DNA from: an uncultured Bacilli bacterium
GTDB taxonomy: Bacteria; Bacillota_I; Bacilli_A; RFN20; CAG-288
Length of the DNA stretch: 17,340 nucleotides
Direction: 5' to 3'
Assembly: GCA_934700375.1 (NCBI GenBank)
Contig: CAKUXT010000016.1
Location: 1 to 17,340, forward strand
The position numbers were made by a program, and so were the translations under genes. The notes beneath the pieces are model-generated. The model ran no database searches and was not told the DNA's origin. It saw only the letters and a list, made by a program, of their open reading frames with translations. Of this stretch, positions 1-5,319 are shown piece by piece. The number at the start of each line of letters is the position of its first letter. Within the stretch, counting starts at the first letter, position 1.

Positions 1-1
1 C

Positions 2-283
2 TCTACAAGAGATGTCGGACTCGGTGTCAGAAGAGGAATGTTCTTCAGTCACTATCCGCATGGCGAAAACTATTTTGAAGTCGCTCTTCGCGTGTATCCA
101 TTCTTGAAAAAGCTCGAAGAGAAATACAAGGATGAAGATAAGACGATTCTTTTAGTTGCTCATATGGGCGTATACCGCGTCATCAGAAGCTACTTTGTCG
201 ATATGACCAATGATGAATTTGCAACCTGTCGAGTCGAAAACTGTCAGATTATTCATCTGCCTATGAAAGGAGAAAAAGAATGA
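2..283 (+). CDS. Histidine phosphatase family protein, C-terminal part (5' end outside window)
   Basis: The frame is open from the left edge, so the true start lies upstream. The visible 93 residues carry the second half of a histidine phosphatase (phosphoglycerate mutase-like) fold: a GENYFEV segment followed by a helix ending in VYPFLKKLEEKY, then ILLVAHMGVYRVI, where the His is the second catalytic histidine. The usual form is V-S-H-G-G; here Met replaces the first Gly. The RHGET motif that would carry the phospho-accepting histidine is beyond the edge, so catalytic integrity cannot be judged. The family removes phosphate from sugars, nucleotides or other small molecules in the cytoplasm, and the substrate is not readable here. 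Its stop overlaps the next start as ATGA, so it belongs to the operon that continues to 1949. Confidence 0.85.
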   Translation, partial: STRDVGLGVRRGMFFSHYPHGENYFEVALRVYPFLKKLEEKYKDEDKTILLVAHMGVYRVIRSYFVDMTNDEFATCRVENCQIIHLPMKGEKE

Positions 284-573
284 CATATACCTATACTGCT
301 CTTTTATATCATCTTGATAAAGAGACAATATTCACTTTCACTTCTCTCCCTTCTGGCATCATCTCCATCGATAAGAATGAGGATGAAAAGGAAGCGGTCG
401 AAGAAGTTCTGATGGAACTTCTTTCCGATGAAGAATTCCTTCCTCATGATATGCTTCCAAGCGACGTCATTCCGACAGAGGACGAGAAAAGAAAAATGGT
501 CGAATCTGTTTTCCTTGTTCCCTATGATGAGACAAAAACAAAAGTCATCACTGTTTCAGTCGATGACGAATAG
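280..573 (+). CDS. Small acidic protein, HicB-like fold suspected
   Basis: A 97-residue acidic protein whose ATG overlaps the preceding stop (ATGA), with AGGAG at 268-272 as ribosome binding site. The pattern resembles the HicB antitoxin core. It opens with a short beta strand (YTYTALLYHL), then strands around FTFTSLPSGIISI, an acidic helix (DEKEAVEEVLMELL), a Pro-Ser pair near residues 60-61 and a closing strand SVFLVPYD. HicB proteins normally pair with a HicA toxin of about 60 residues. No HicA-like frame is adjacent, and the next gene is a 211-residue protein of different type. It may therefore be an orphan HicB-fold protein with another job, or the similarity may be chance. The fold assignment is inference by eye; the gene itself is well supported by spacing and operon position. 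Confidence 0.7.
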   Translation: MTYTYTALLYHLDKETIFTFTSLPSGIISIDKNEDEKEAVEEVLMELLSDEEFLPHDMLPSDVIPTEDEKRKMVESVFLVPYDETKTKVITVSVDDE

Positions 574-581
574 AGGCGATT

Positions 582-1217
582 ATGAACACGCTTAGATATG
601 CAAGAAAAGTCACAAAAGGCGATCTTCTTTATCATGACTATCTTCTCATTGACAAAATTGAGAAGAAGATGATCTACACCAAAGAAGAGGAAACCGGAAA
701 ACAAAGCTTATTGAACTATAAGAACAAAACCGCATCCTCTTTTGCCAAAATCATCGAAAAATACAAAGAGAAGGGTTTTGAACTGATTGAAAAAGATGGC
801 GCTGATGACCGCATCAGACAGACTGATGTGATTCAGGGAATTGACCTTCATGTCGATGTCTCTACCTATGCGGATTACTGCAAGGTGAGACCGGAAAGAG
901 GAAGCTATTTTTCCTTTGAAAGAATCCAGAGAGCTGTAGACTATTATCTCAATGATGAAATCTCTTTCTTCAAGCTTCGTTACTGGTGTCAGTTCTTCGC
1001 TCTTGCTGTTGAAGAATCCTTCTCTTATCCTCTTACCTCACAGAATACGTTCCAGTATGCTGTGATCAAATGTTTAAGCGAACATATGATCACAGGCAAG
1101 AAAATGGTCGATGATGAAGAGATCAAGGAAGATATCAGAAAAGTCATGCCTGAGATTTATTCCATGCGTGACAAATACTATAAGATGATTGGTTTAGGAC
1201 TTCTAAAAGGAGAATGA
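582..1217 (+). CDS. Hypothetical protein, 211 residues
   Basis: I do not recognise this family. The start at 582 is preceded by AGAGG (572-576) with a 5-base gap, only 8 bases after the previous stop, which supports co-translation. The protein is soluble, with no signal peptide or membrane segment. It is rich in Lys, Glu, Tyr and Phe. A likely alpha/beta N-terminal half runs to about residue 85. An aromatic helical half follows, with the stretch FFKLRYWCQFFALAVEE around residues 127-143, and the C-terminal helix carries KVMPEIYSMRDKYYKM. It sits between the HicB-like protein and a HAD hydrolase in a run of closely packed genes, suggesting a shared metabolic or housekeeping role that cannot be named. 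Confidence 0.75.
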   Translation: MNTLRYARKVTKGDLLYHDYLLIDKIEKKMIYTKEEETGKQSLLNYKNKTASSFAKIIEKYKEKGFELIEKDGADDRIRQTDVIQGIDLHVDVSTYADYCKVRPERGSYFSFERIQRAVDYYLNDEISFFKLRYWCQFFALAVEESFSYPLTSQNTFQYAVIKCLSEHMITGKKMVDDEEIKEDIRKVMPEIYSMRDKYYKMIGLGLLKGE

Positions 1218-1220
1218 CAT

Positions 1221-1949
1221 ATGCTCAAAGCTGTATTCTTTGATTTGGACGGCACATTGCTTCGAATCGATGAGAAGAGTTTTTCCGAACTTTATTTCAA
1301 ATTGCTTGGCGTTAAGATGGAACCCTATGGCTATGAACCTGAGATGCTTCCCAAGCTCTTCTATCAGGGAATGGCTCAGATGATGTATAACGATGGCACA
1401 AGAAACAATGAAGAAGCCTTCTTTTCTTTTTTCAAAGTCATCTATCCGCAGGTGGAAGAAGATATTCCTGTTTTCAATTCTTTTTATACGAATGAGTTCA
1501 GGCAAATAGCTTCAATCTGTGAAAAGACAACCTTATCTAAAGAGATCGTCGACTTTGTAAAAGAAAAAGGCCTGATTCCTGTTCTTTCCACCAATCCAAT
1601 CTTCCCGCTTGTCGCACAGAGAACAAGATCTGAAATCGCAGGAATCAATCCTGATGACTTTGCTTATATCACAGGATACGAGGACTCTTACTATTGCAAA
1701 CCGAATCCCAAGTACTTCGAAAACTTATTGAAAAAATTCAATCTCAAAAGCGATGAAGTCATCGTCTTTGGAAACAACGATGTTGAAGACGGAGACTGTG
1801 CAAGTGCGCTAGGTCTTAAAGTCTATCTGATCAACGGATATCTCATTCATTCTTCCCACGCTAAAGGAAAATACGAGACAATCGATTTGGATCAGGTCAT
1901 TCCTACAATCAAGAAGGAAATCGAAAAGAGAAAGACACAAACTGATTGA
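1221..1949 (+). CDS. HAD family hydrolase
   Basis: A 242-residue cytoplasmic phosphohydrolase of the haloacid dehalogenase superfamily. Motif I is FFDLDGTLL, with nucleophile D8 and D10. A helical cap insertion follows (about residues 20-95). Motif II is the LSTNP segment, motif III the Lys of KPNPKYF, and motif IV VFGNNDVEDGDCA supplies the metal-binding acidic residues. The motif IV loop reads GNNDVEDGD rather than the common GDS..D form. The order and length match the C1-cap, phosphoglycolate-phosphatase-like branch, but substrate cannot be inferred. AGGAG at 1208-1212 is the ribosome binding site, inside the end of the upstream gene, and the start lies 3 bases after that gene's stop. It is the last gene of the operon; its stop overlaps the -35 hexamer of the next promoter. 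Confidence 0.9.
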   Translation: MLKAVFFDLDGTLLRIDEKSFSELYFKLLGVKMEPYGYEPEMLPKLFYQGMAQMMYNDGTRNNEEAFFSFFKVIYPQVEEDIPVFNSFYTNEFRQIASICEKTTLSKEIVDFVKEKGLIPVLSTNPIFPLVAQRTRSEIAGINPDDFAYITGYEDSYYCKPNPKYFENLLKKFNLKSDEVIVFGNNDVEDGDCASALGLKVYLINGYLIHSSHAKGKYETIDLDQVIPTIKKEIEKRKTQTD

Positions 1950-1973
1950 CTTTTCTTTTCTATGTGCTAAGAT
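1946..1973 (+). promoter_or_regulatory. Promoter for the TPP riboswitch-thiT unit
   Basis: TTGACT at 1946-1951 and TAAGAT at 1968-1973 are separated by 16 bases. A TG dinucleotide one base before the -10 gives an extended -10 element. The expected start of transcription, near 1980, coincides with the beginning of the riboswitch. The -35 overlaps the stop codon of the HAD gene. Confidence 0.65.
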
Positions 1974-1980
1974 TTTACCC

Positions 1981-2066
1981 GTAGACAGCGGGACTGCGAA
2001 AGCAGTTGAGAGGGTTAACACCCGACGCTTGGAACCTGTTGGTCAAGACCAGTGTAGGGAGTCTCT
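1981..2066 (+). ncRNA. TPP riboswitch (THI-box aptamer)
   Basis: The thi-box landmarks appear in the expected order. A P3 hairpin ACTGC-GAAA-GCAGT lies at 1993-2006, followed directly by TGAGAG, then GGGT/ACCC pairing at 2012-2023. The second half has GGAACCTG at 2031-2038, a short P5 hairpin, and GTGTAGGGAG. AGAC (1983-1986) can pair with GTCT (2061-2064) as part of P1. In known TPP riboswitches bound thiamine pyrophosphate stabilises this fold and shuts off thiamine genes. The downstream gene is a thiamine transporter component, which fits. The arrangement, with a terminator directly downstream, indicates control of transcription rather than translation. Confidence 0.93.
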
Positions 2067-2091
2067 CAATCTTTATAGAGATACTTTCTTT

Positions 2092-2120
2092 GCCTTGACT
2101 GATAAGTCAAGGCTTTTTTT
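2092..2120 (+). terminator. Riboswitch-controlled intrinsic terminator
   Basis: A perfect 9-bp stem (GCCTTGACT, loop GATA, AGTCAAGGC) is followed by seven Ts. It lies between the aptamer and the thiT start. Its left arm (2094-2104) can instead pair with 2037-2047 in the 3' half of the aptamer, giving 11 contiguous pairs including three or four G-U pairs. This would act as an antiterminator when ligand is absent. Confidence 0.88.
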
Positions 2121-2143
2121 ATCCGCTATCGGAAAGGATTCAG

Positions 2144-3127
2144 ATGAATCAAACATCTTCTAAGACTTCGAGTCGCGCTTTTTCCAAAAAAAGCTTGGCT
2201 GATATCGTTATATCAGCAATGATGCTTGCTCTTGCCCTTGCTATCAAAGGCGTTAGTGAGCTCATCCCCTTCTCCAACCTTCCCTATGGCGGAAGCATCA
2301 CCATCATCTTAGTTCCGCTCTGCTTGGTCGGACTTCTCTGCGGACCTATCTGGGGTACTGTCGTTCCGATTCTCTTCTCCGTCTTCAACTTCCTTTGGGA
2401 TGGCGTCAGCACCTGGACTCCTAACACCAACGCTGTCATCATCACTCTCTTCCTCGATTACATCATCGCCTTCGGTGTCTGTGGTCTCTCCTCTTTGTTC
2501 CGCAAGCCTTTCTTCAAGAAGAAAGCATGGGCTCCGCTTGTTGCTGTCCTTGTCTGCGGTCTCCTTCGCCTTGTGTCGCACTTTTTCTCAGGTGTCATCG
2601 TCTGGAACAACATATGGGATTATGAAGGTCCGGTCAATATGGACTGGTCCAAAGGCGGTATCACCTATTCTTTGGTCTACAATACTTCCTATATGATTCC
2701 GACCATCATCCTCTCTCTCATTGTCATCGCCTTCTTGATGAAGCCTTTATATACACTCTTCTCAATGCCGCTTCTTCAGTCTTTGAAGCCTAGATCCTTA
2801 AAGGATGAAAAAGAAGAGGCCGATACCCTTCCTTCCTATCGTATTCTCTCCTATATCTTCGCCGCTATCTTTGCACTTGCTGATATCTTAAGCATGGTTC
2901 CGCAGCTGAAGATGAACTATCTCGGTTACTTCGTTATGCCTTTAGCCTTGGCATCGTTAGTCTATGAAATCTACCGCGTCGTCAAGATGAAGAAAGAAAA
3001 ACAGCAGATTCAGCTTGCCGATATCATGATGATCGTCGCCTTTGCACTTCTTCTTGTTCTTAGCATCGTCGGTGTCATTTCCCGTTACACCTATGGCGCT
3101 TCTTTCTACGTTGTAGAAGGCGAATAA
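2144..3127 (+). CDS. thiT: ThiT-type thiamine transporter S-component with C-terminal membrane extension
   Basis: The substrate-binding membrane subunit of an energy-coupling factor (ECF) thiamine transporter. The N-terminal 200 residues match ThiT: hydrophobic segments from about residue 19, the LPYGGSITI motif at 46-54, FLDYIIAF at 103-110, RLVSHFFSGVIVW at 142-154, and the ITYSLVYN-SYMIP stretch at 173-186. From known ThiT structures, the His (146) and Asn (180) in these motifs correspond to thiamine-contacting positions, and D105 falls where family members usually have Glu. ThiT is normally about 180-200 residues. This protein has 327, with a charged linker (about 215-230) and three more predicted membrane segments (about 233-250, 259-280, 291-313). 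GGAAAGG at 2131-2137 is the ribosome binding site. The riboswitch upstream confirms the thiamine role. The ECF energising genes are not in the window, as is usual for group II systems that share a module. Confidence 0.9.
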   Translation: MNQTSSKTSSRAFSKKSLADIVISAMMLALALAIKGVSELIPFSNLPYGGSITIILVPLCLVGLLCGPIWGTVVPILFSVFNFLWDGVSTWTPNTNAVIITLFLDYIIAFGVCGLSSLFRKPFFKKKAWAPLVAVLVCGLLRLVSHFFSGVIVWNNIWDYEGPVNMDWSKGGITYSLVYNTSYMIPTIILSLIVIAFLMKPLYTLFSMPLLQSLKPRSLKDEKEEADTLPSYRILSYIFAAIFALADILSMVPQLKMNYLGYFVMPLALASLVYEIYRVVKMKKEKQQIQLADIMMIVAFALLLVLSIVGVISRYTYGASFYVVEGE

Positions 3128-3150
3128 GCTCTAAGAGAATCGTAAGTTCT

Positions 3151-3238
3151 AAATCCCCTTTCATTGACAATTGTAAAGATGAAATTGATAATCTATTTCA
3201 AAAATACTGAAAAATTGTCATTAAAGGGGGTTTATTTT
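3151..3238 (+). terminator. Long branched hairpin with T-rich tail, probable thiT terminator
   Basis: Arms at 3151-3172 and 3213-3233 form about 20 pairs with one bulge and one mismatch, including a CCCC/GGGG block, and the 3' side runs into TTTATTTT. The 40-base loop contains a smaller hairpin (GAAAT at 3181-3185 with ATTTC at 3195-3199). It lies between thiT and the mgtC promoter. A simple terminator is the most likely role, but the loop is longer than usual. Confidence 0.6.
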
Positions 3239-3267
3239 GCATTTGTATGGTTATTCGTTGTAATCTC

Positions 3268-3296
3268 TTGTAAAGGCTTACATTTCAGTTTATAAT
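3268..3296 (+). promoter_or_regulatory. Promoter of the mgtC-like gene
   Basis: TTGTAA (3268-3273) and a consensus TATAAT (3291-3296) are separated by 17 bases; a second overlapping TATAAT begins at 3296. A consensus AGGAGG at 3311-3316 sits 7 bases before the ATG. These elements suggest strong constitutive expression with a very short leader. Confidence 0.75.
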
Positions 3297-3323
3297 ATAA
3301 TATCGTGTCTAGGAGGTACTACT

Positions 3324-4106
3324 ATGTTTAATATTGATCAAACCATTATCGAATTAGTGAATAAGTGGAATGGGTGGGGATTAGCCTTATTTACACTTCT
3401 CACTTGTCTTCTCGCGGGACTATGTTCTTCTCTTATCGGTATTGAACGTGAGATGAAAGGACAGGCCGCAGGTTTGAGAACCCACGTCATTGTCTCTATC
3501 ACCTGCTCTTTGCTGATGGTCATCTCTATCTTTGGCATTCAGCTTGCTGGCTTAACCTCCGGATCAAGAAAAAACGACTTCAATCTCAGTCTTGACGTTT
3601 CCCGTGTCGCATCTAGCATCGTTGCCGGTATGGGTTTCATGGGTGCAGGCGCCATTGTCAAAAATGGTCTTTCCATCCGCGGCCTTACAACAGCTGCCAC
3701 GCTTTGGCTTGTCGCTGCTATCGGTATGGCTTGCGGATGTGGCTTCATCGTCGAAGCGATTCTTGTCACTTTGATGGCTATTGGTTTCCTGCTTGGCCTT
3801 TCCAAGGTCGAAAAACTTTTGGACAAAGGTTCTCCGCAGGTTCATTTGGTTGTCGCCCCTAATATTCCGATTCTCCATGAGATTCGCTCTCAGGCTGATA
3901 AATATCGTCTTATCATTAAGAACATCGTTACCGAAAACGGAAAAGCAAGCGATGGTAAGGAACAGGTAGAGATCACTGTATTCTTCGCTTTCCACAGCGA
4001 TGAGGCCATGATTGCTGACTTTGTCGAATCCTTCGCTTCTTATCCGTATGTCTATAAGATTCTCAATGGCTCCGACAAGAAACATAAGAAAGCACAAAAT
4101 GACTGA
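3324..4106 (+). CDS. MgtC/SapB family membrane protein
   Basis: A 260-residue membrane protein of the MgtC/SapB family. The hallmark segments are present: GIEREMKGQAAGLRTH near residues 39-54, RVASSIVAGMGFMGAGAIV near 94-112, and SIRGLTTAATLWLVAAIGMACG near 116-137. About five membrane helices occupy residues 15-160. A soluble C-terminal domain (about 165-250) follows, probably the ACT-like domain of longer family members. MgtC proteins are linked to growth in low magnesium and to survival in host cells in pathogens, while in many Bacillota the role is undefined. I see no magnesium-leader features upstream: the leader from the predicted start to the ATG is only about 20 bases. It is apparently monocistronic. 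The next frame, starting at 4167, is open right back to this gene's stop codon in the same frame. Confidence 0.9.
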   Translation: MFNIDQTIIELVNKWNGWGLALFTLLTCLLAGLCSSLIGIEREMKGQAAGLRTHVIVSITCSLLMVISIFGIQLAGLTSGSRKNDFNLSLDVSRVASSIVAGMGFMGAGAIVKNGLSIRGLTTAATLWLVAAIGMACGCGFIVEAILVTLMAIGFLLGLSKVEKLLDKGSPQVHLVVAPNIPILHEIRSQADKYRLIIKNIVTENGKASDGKEQVEITVFFAFHSDEAMIADFVESFASYPYVYKILNGSDKKHKKAQND

Positions 4107-4166
4107 TCAGAACTTCTTTCCTTCTATCCTGATTTTCACAATATTCTTTCGTATCGATTTGAGCTG

Positions 4167-4697
4167 ATGAATGGTGTCATTCACCAGCTTTTTCTTTCTT
4201 CTGTTCCTGCTGATCTTGTTCTTGATGTTTCTTCTGATATTCCCTATGAATATCATGATGGTGTTCTTTCATTGGATCTAAGAGAAAGAAACGGAAATTA
4301 TTCTTTCACAATCTCGTTGTCCTCTTCTTGTTTTAAAGAGACATATACTGTTACAACAAAAGAAAGAATCGATATGCAGGAATTATACGGAAAGTATCAA
4401 TCAGGAAAGAATATCTTATCGCTTAGCGAGAATCATAAAGGATCTCTCTTCTATTCTTCTTTTTTAAGAAAGAAGACGTTCTATTTTGATATTCTCTCTT
4501 TTGATCCGATAAAGTATGAACTTCATGTATCTCCTGTTTTAGAGGATGAAAACAGAAAATACTATTTTTCTCTTCTTTATCAGGAAATCGATGATTCTTT
4601 TCTTCTTACACTGATTCAAGAAAATTATTCTATCGAAGACAGCAGTGAAAGAACACTGATCAAGAATCAGACATTCATTCGAAGCAAAGAAGAATAA
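4167..4697 (+). CDS. Hypothetical protein, 176 residues (parent of a downstream duplicated fragment)
   Basis: I do not recognise this protein. It is predicted soluble, beta-rich, and high in Ser, Leu, Tyr, Asp and Glu, with no signal peptide or membrane segment. The ATG at 4167 is the only standard start near the 5' end but lacks a convincing ribosome binding site; the frame is open back to the mgtC stop at 4106 with no other ATG, GTG or TTG. The last 30 codons (from 4582) are repeated at 5086 with 85 of 89 bases identical. Base composition is lower in GC than in the flanking genes, with many TCT, TAT and AAA codons, which may mark foreign or fast-evolving DNA. Translation is likely but not certain, and the start is the weakest part of the call. 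Confidence 0.55.
   Translation: MNGVIHQLFLSSVPADLVLDVSSDIPYEYHDGVLSLDLRERNGNYSFTISLSSSCFKETYTVTTKERIDMQELYGKYQSGKNILSLSENHKGSLFYSSFLRKKTFYFDILSFDPIKYELHVSPVLEDENRKYYFSLLYQEIDDSFLLTLIQENYSIEDSSERTLIKNQTFIRSKEE
4582..4670 (+). repeat. Direct repeat, copy A (89 bp)
   Basis: The last part of the 176-residue gene. It aligns without gaps to 5086-5174 (offset 504) with four differences, at 4607, 4623, 4652 and 4653. Weaker similarity continues about 30 bases further to the stop codon. The two copies flank the winged-helix ORF. Confidence 0.95.
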
Positions 4698-4832
4698 AAG
4701 ATGTCATCTCCTTGAGGTCGGATAAATGAACGATTCATGTCTTTCAATTACTTTGAAAATCAACAGTGTTTAGTAATTTCTCTTTAATATGCTTTTGTTT
4801 CTGAATCGACAATAATTTTAACATGTGACACG
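4698..4832. other. Gene-free AT-rich stretch
   Basis: Together with the following repeats this forms a 176-base gap. I see no promoter of quality, no terminator hairpin with a T run, no RNA gene, and no similarity to the sequence after copy B. It is probably the left part of the DNA that now separates the two repeat copies. Confidence 0.4.
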
Positions 4833-4867
4833 ATTAGGGACATTATTAGGGACATTATTAGGGACAT
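4833..4867 (+). repeat. Three 12-bp tandem repeats (ATTAGGGACATT-type)
   Basis: ATTAGGGACATT begins at 4833, 4845 and 4857, giving three identical head-to-tail 12-base units. The last AGGGACA (4860-4866) has an inverted partner TGTCCCT at 4882-4888, separated by 15 bases. Because 12 is a multiple of three, the array could be the remains of a coding repeat, such as a Leu-Gly-Thr-Leu or Ile-Arg-Asp-Ile tetrapeptide. It is out of frame with the winged-helix ORF that follows. Confidence 0.9.
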
Positions 4868-4873
4868 TTTATC

Positions 4874-5086
4874 TTGAAATTTGTCCCTGTTGTTTTATCC
4901 AAAACGGAAATGTCGGTTTATCAACTATTGAAATCATCCCCGAATCTGACGCGTGAAGAGCTCTCTATTGAAATTTCTAAGACCGTCAAAACGATTCAGC
5001 GTGCTTTGGACGGTTTGAAAGAAAAAGGGTTTATTGCCCGTGTCGGCAATGCCCGTACAGGTTACTGGGAAATTTTACAGAAATAA
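4874..5086 (+). CDS. Short winged helix-turn-helix protein, probable C-terminal fragment of a larger gene
   Basis: A 70-residue frame opening with TTG at 4874 and ending at TAA 5084-5086. It reads as a complete winged-helix domain: helix LSKTEMSVYQLLKSS, helix TREELSIEIS, recognition helix KTVKTIQRALDGLKEKGF, then a wing with IARVGNARTGYWEIL. A final wing ending in G-x-x-R-T-G-Y-W is typical of the C-terminal domain of AlbA_2/Schlafen-type ATP-binding proteins. Those proteins often carry short tandem repeats just before this domain, as seen here at 4833-4867. There is no ribosome binding site at a useful distance from the TTG, and a TAG lies in frame at 4859-4861. I therefore favour a decayed 3' remnant over a functioning small regulator, though a genuine small DNA-binding protein is possible. 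Confidence 0.5.
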   Translation: MKFVPVVLSKTEMSVYQLLKSSPNLTREELSIEISKTVKTIQRALDGLKEKGFIARVGNARTGYWEILQK

Positions 5087-5207
5087 GGAAATCGATGATT
5101 CTTTTCTTCTCACACTGATTCAAGAAGATTATTCTATCGAAGACAGCAGTGAAAGGGCACTGATCAAGAATCAGGTGTTAATAGAATCAAAGAGAAGAAT
5201 AATATGA
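5086..5207 (+). pseudogene. 5'-truncated second copy of the 176-residue gene's 3' end (repeat copy B)
   Basis: Positions 5086-5174 match 4582-4670 at 85 of 89 bases. In the matching frame it encodes EIDDSFLLTLIQEDYSIEDS and continues to a TGA at 5205-5207, but it has no start, because the winged-helix stop abuts its left end. Two of the four differences are silent codon changes and the other two give Asn to Asp and Thr to Ala, so this copy probably derives from a once-coding paralogue. After 5174 the copies diverge and copy B has a 2-base insertion near the end. Confidence 0.85.
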
Positions 5208-5260
5208 ACTAAGTTCTTTATGTAACTAGAAAAAACGTCGTTTATAAGTGTTGTTTTTCA

Positions 5261-5288
5261 TTGAAAAAACAAAACGAACTGATAAAAT
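5261..5288 (+). promoter_or_regulatory. Promoter of malQ
   Basis: TTGAAA (5261-5266) and TAAAAT (5283-5288) are separated by 16 bases, about 30 bases before the start. AAGG at 5307-5310 is a modest ribosome binding site. A weak AT-only hairpin (TGTTTTT/AAAAACA) surrounds the -35. I saw no recognisable CcpA-type operator. Confidence 0.55.
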
Positions 5289-5319
5289 AATAAAGTATAT
5301 CAACTGAAGGTTAACTAAC

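Noticed and set aside
2309..2696. Overlapping frames on both strands within thiT
   Set aside because: These reflect the biased codon use of the hydrophobic thiT gene; the encoded proteins are Ser/Leu- or Glu/Asp-rich noise.
3240..3323. Magnesium-responsive leader for the mgtC-like gene
   Set aside because: The predicted leader is only about 20 bases, with a consensus promoter and ribosome binding site, leaving no room for a leader peptide or riboswitch.
3564..4097. 177-codon minus-strand frame opposite mgtC
   Set aside because: It is antisense to a clear MgtC family gene, encodes a low-complexity mix without family motifs, and has no ribosome binding site.
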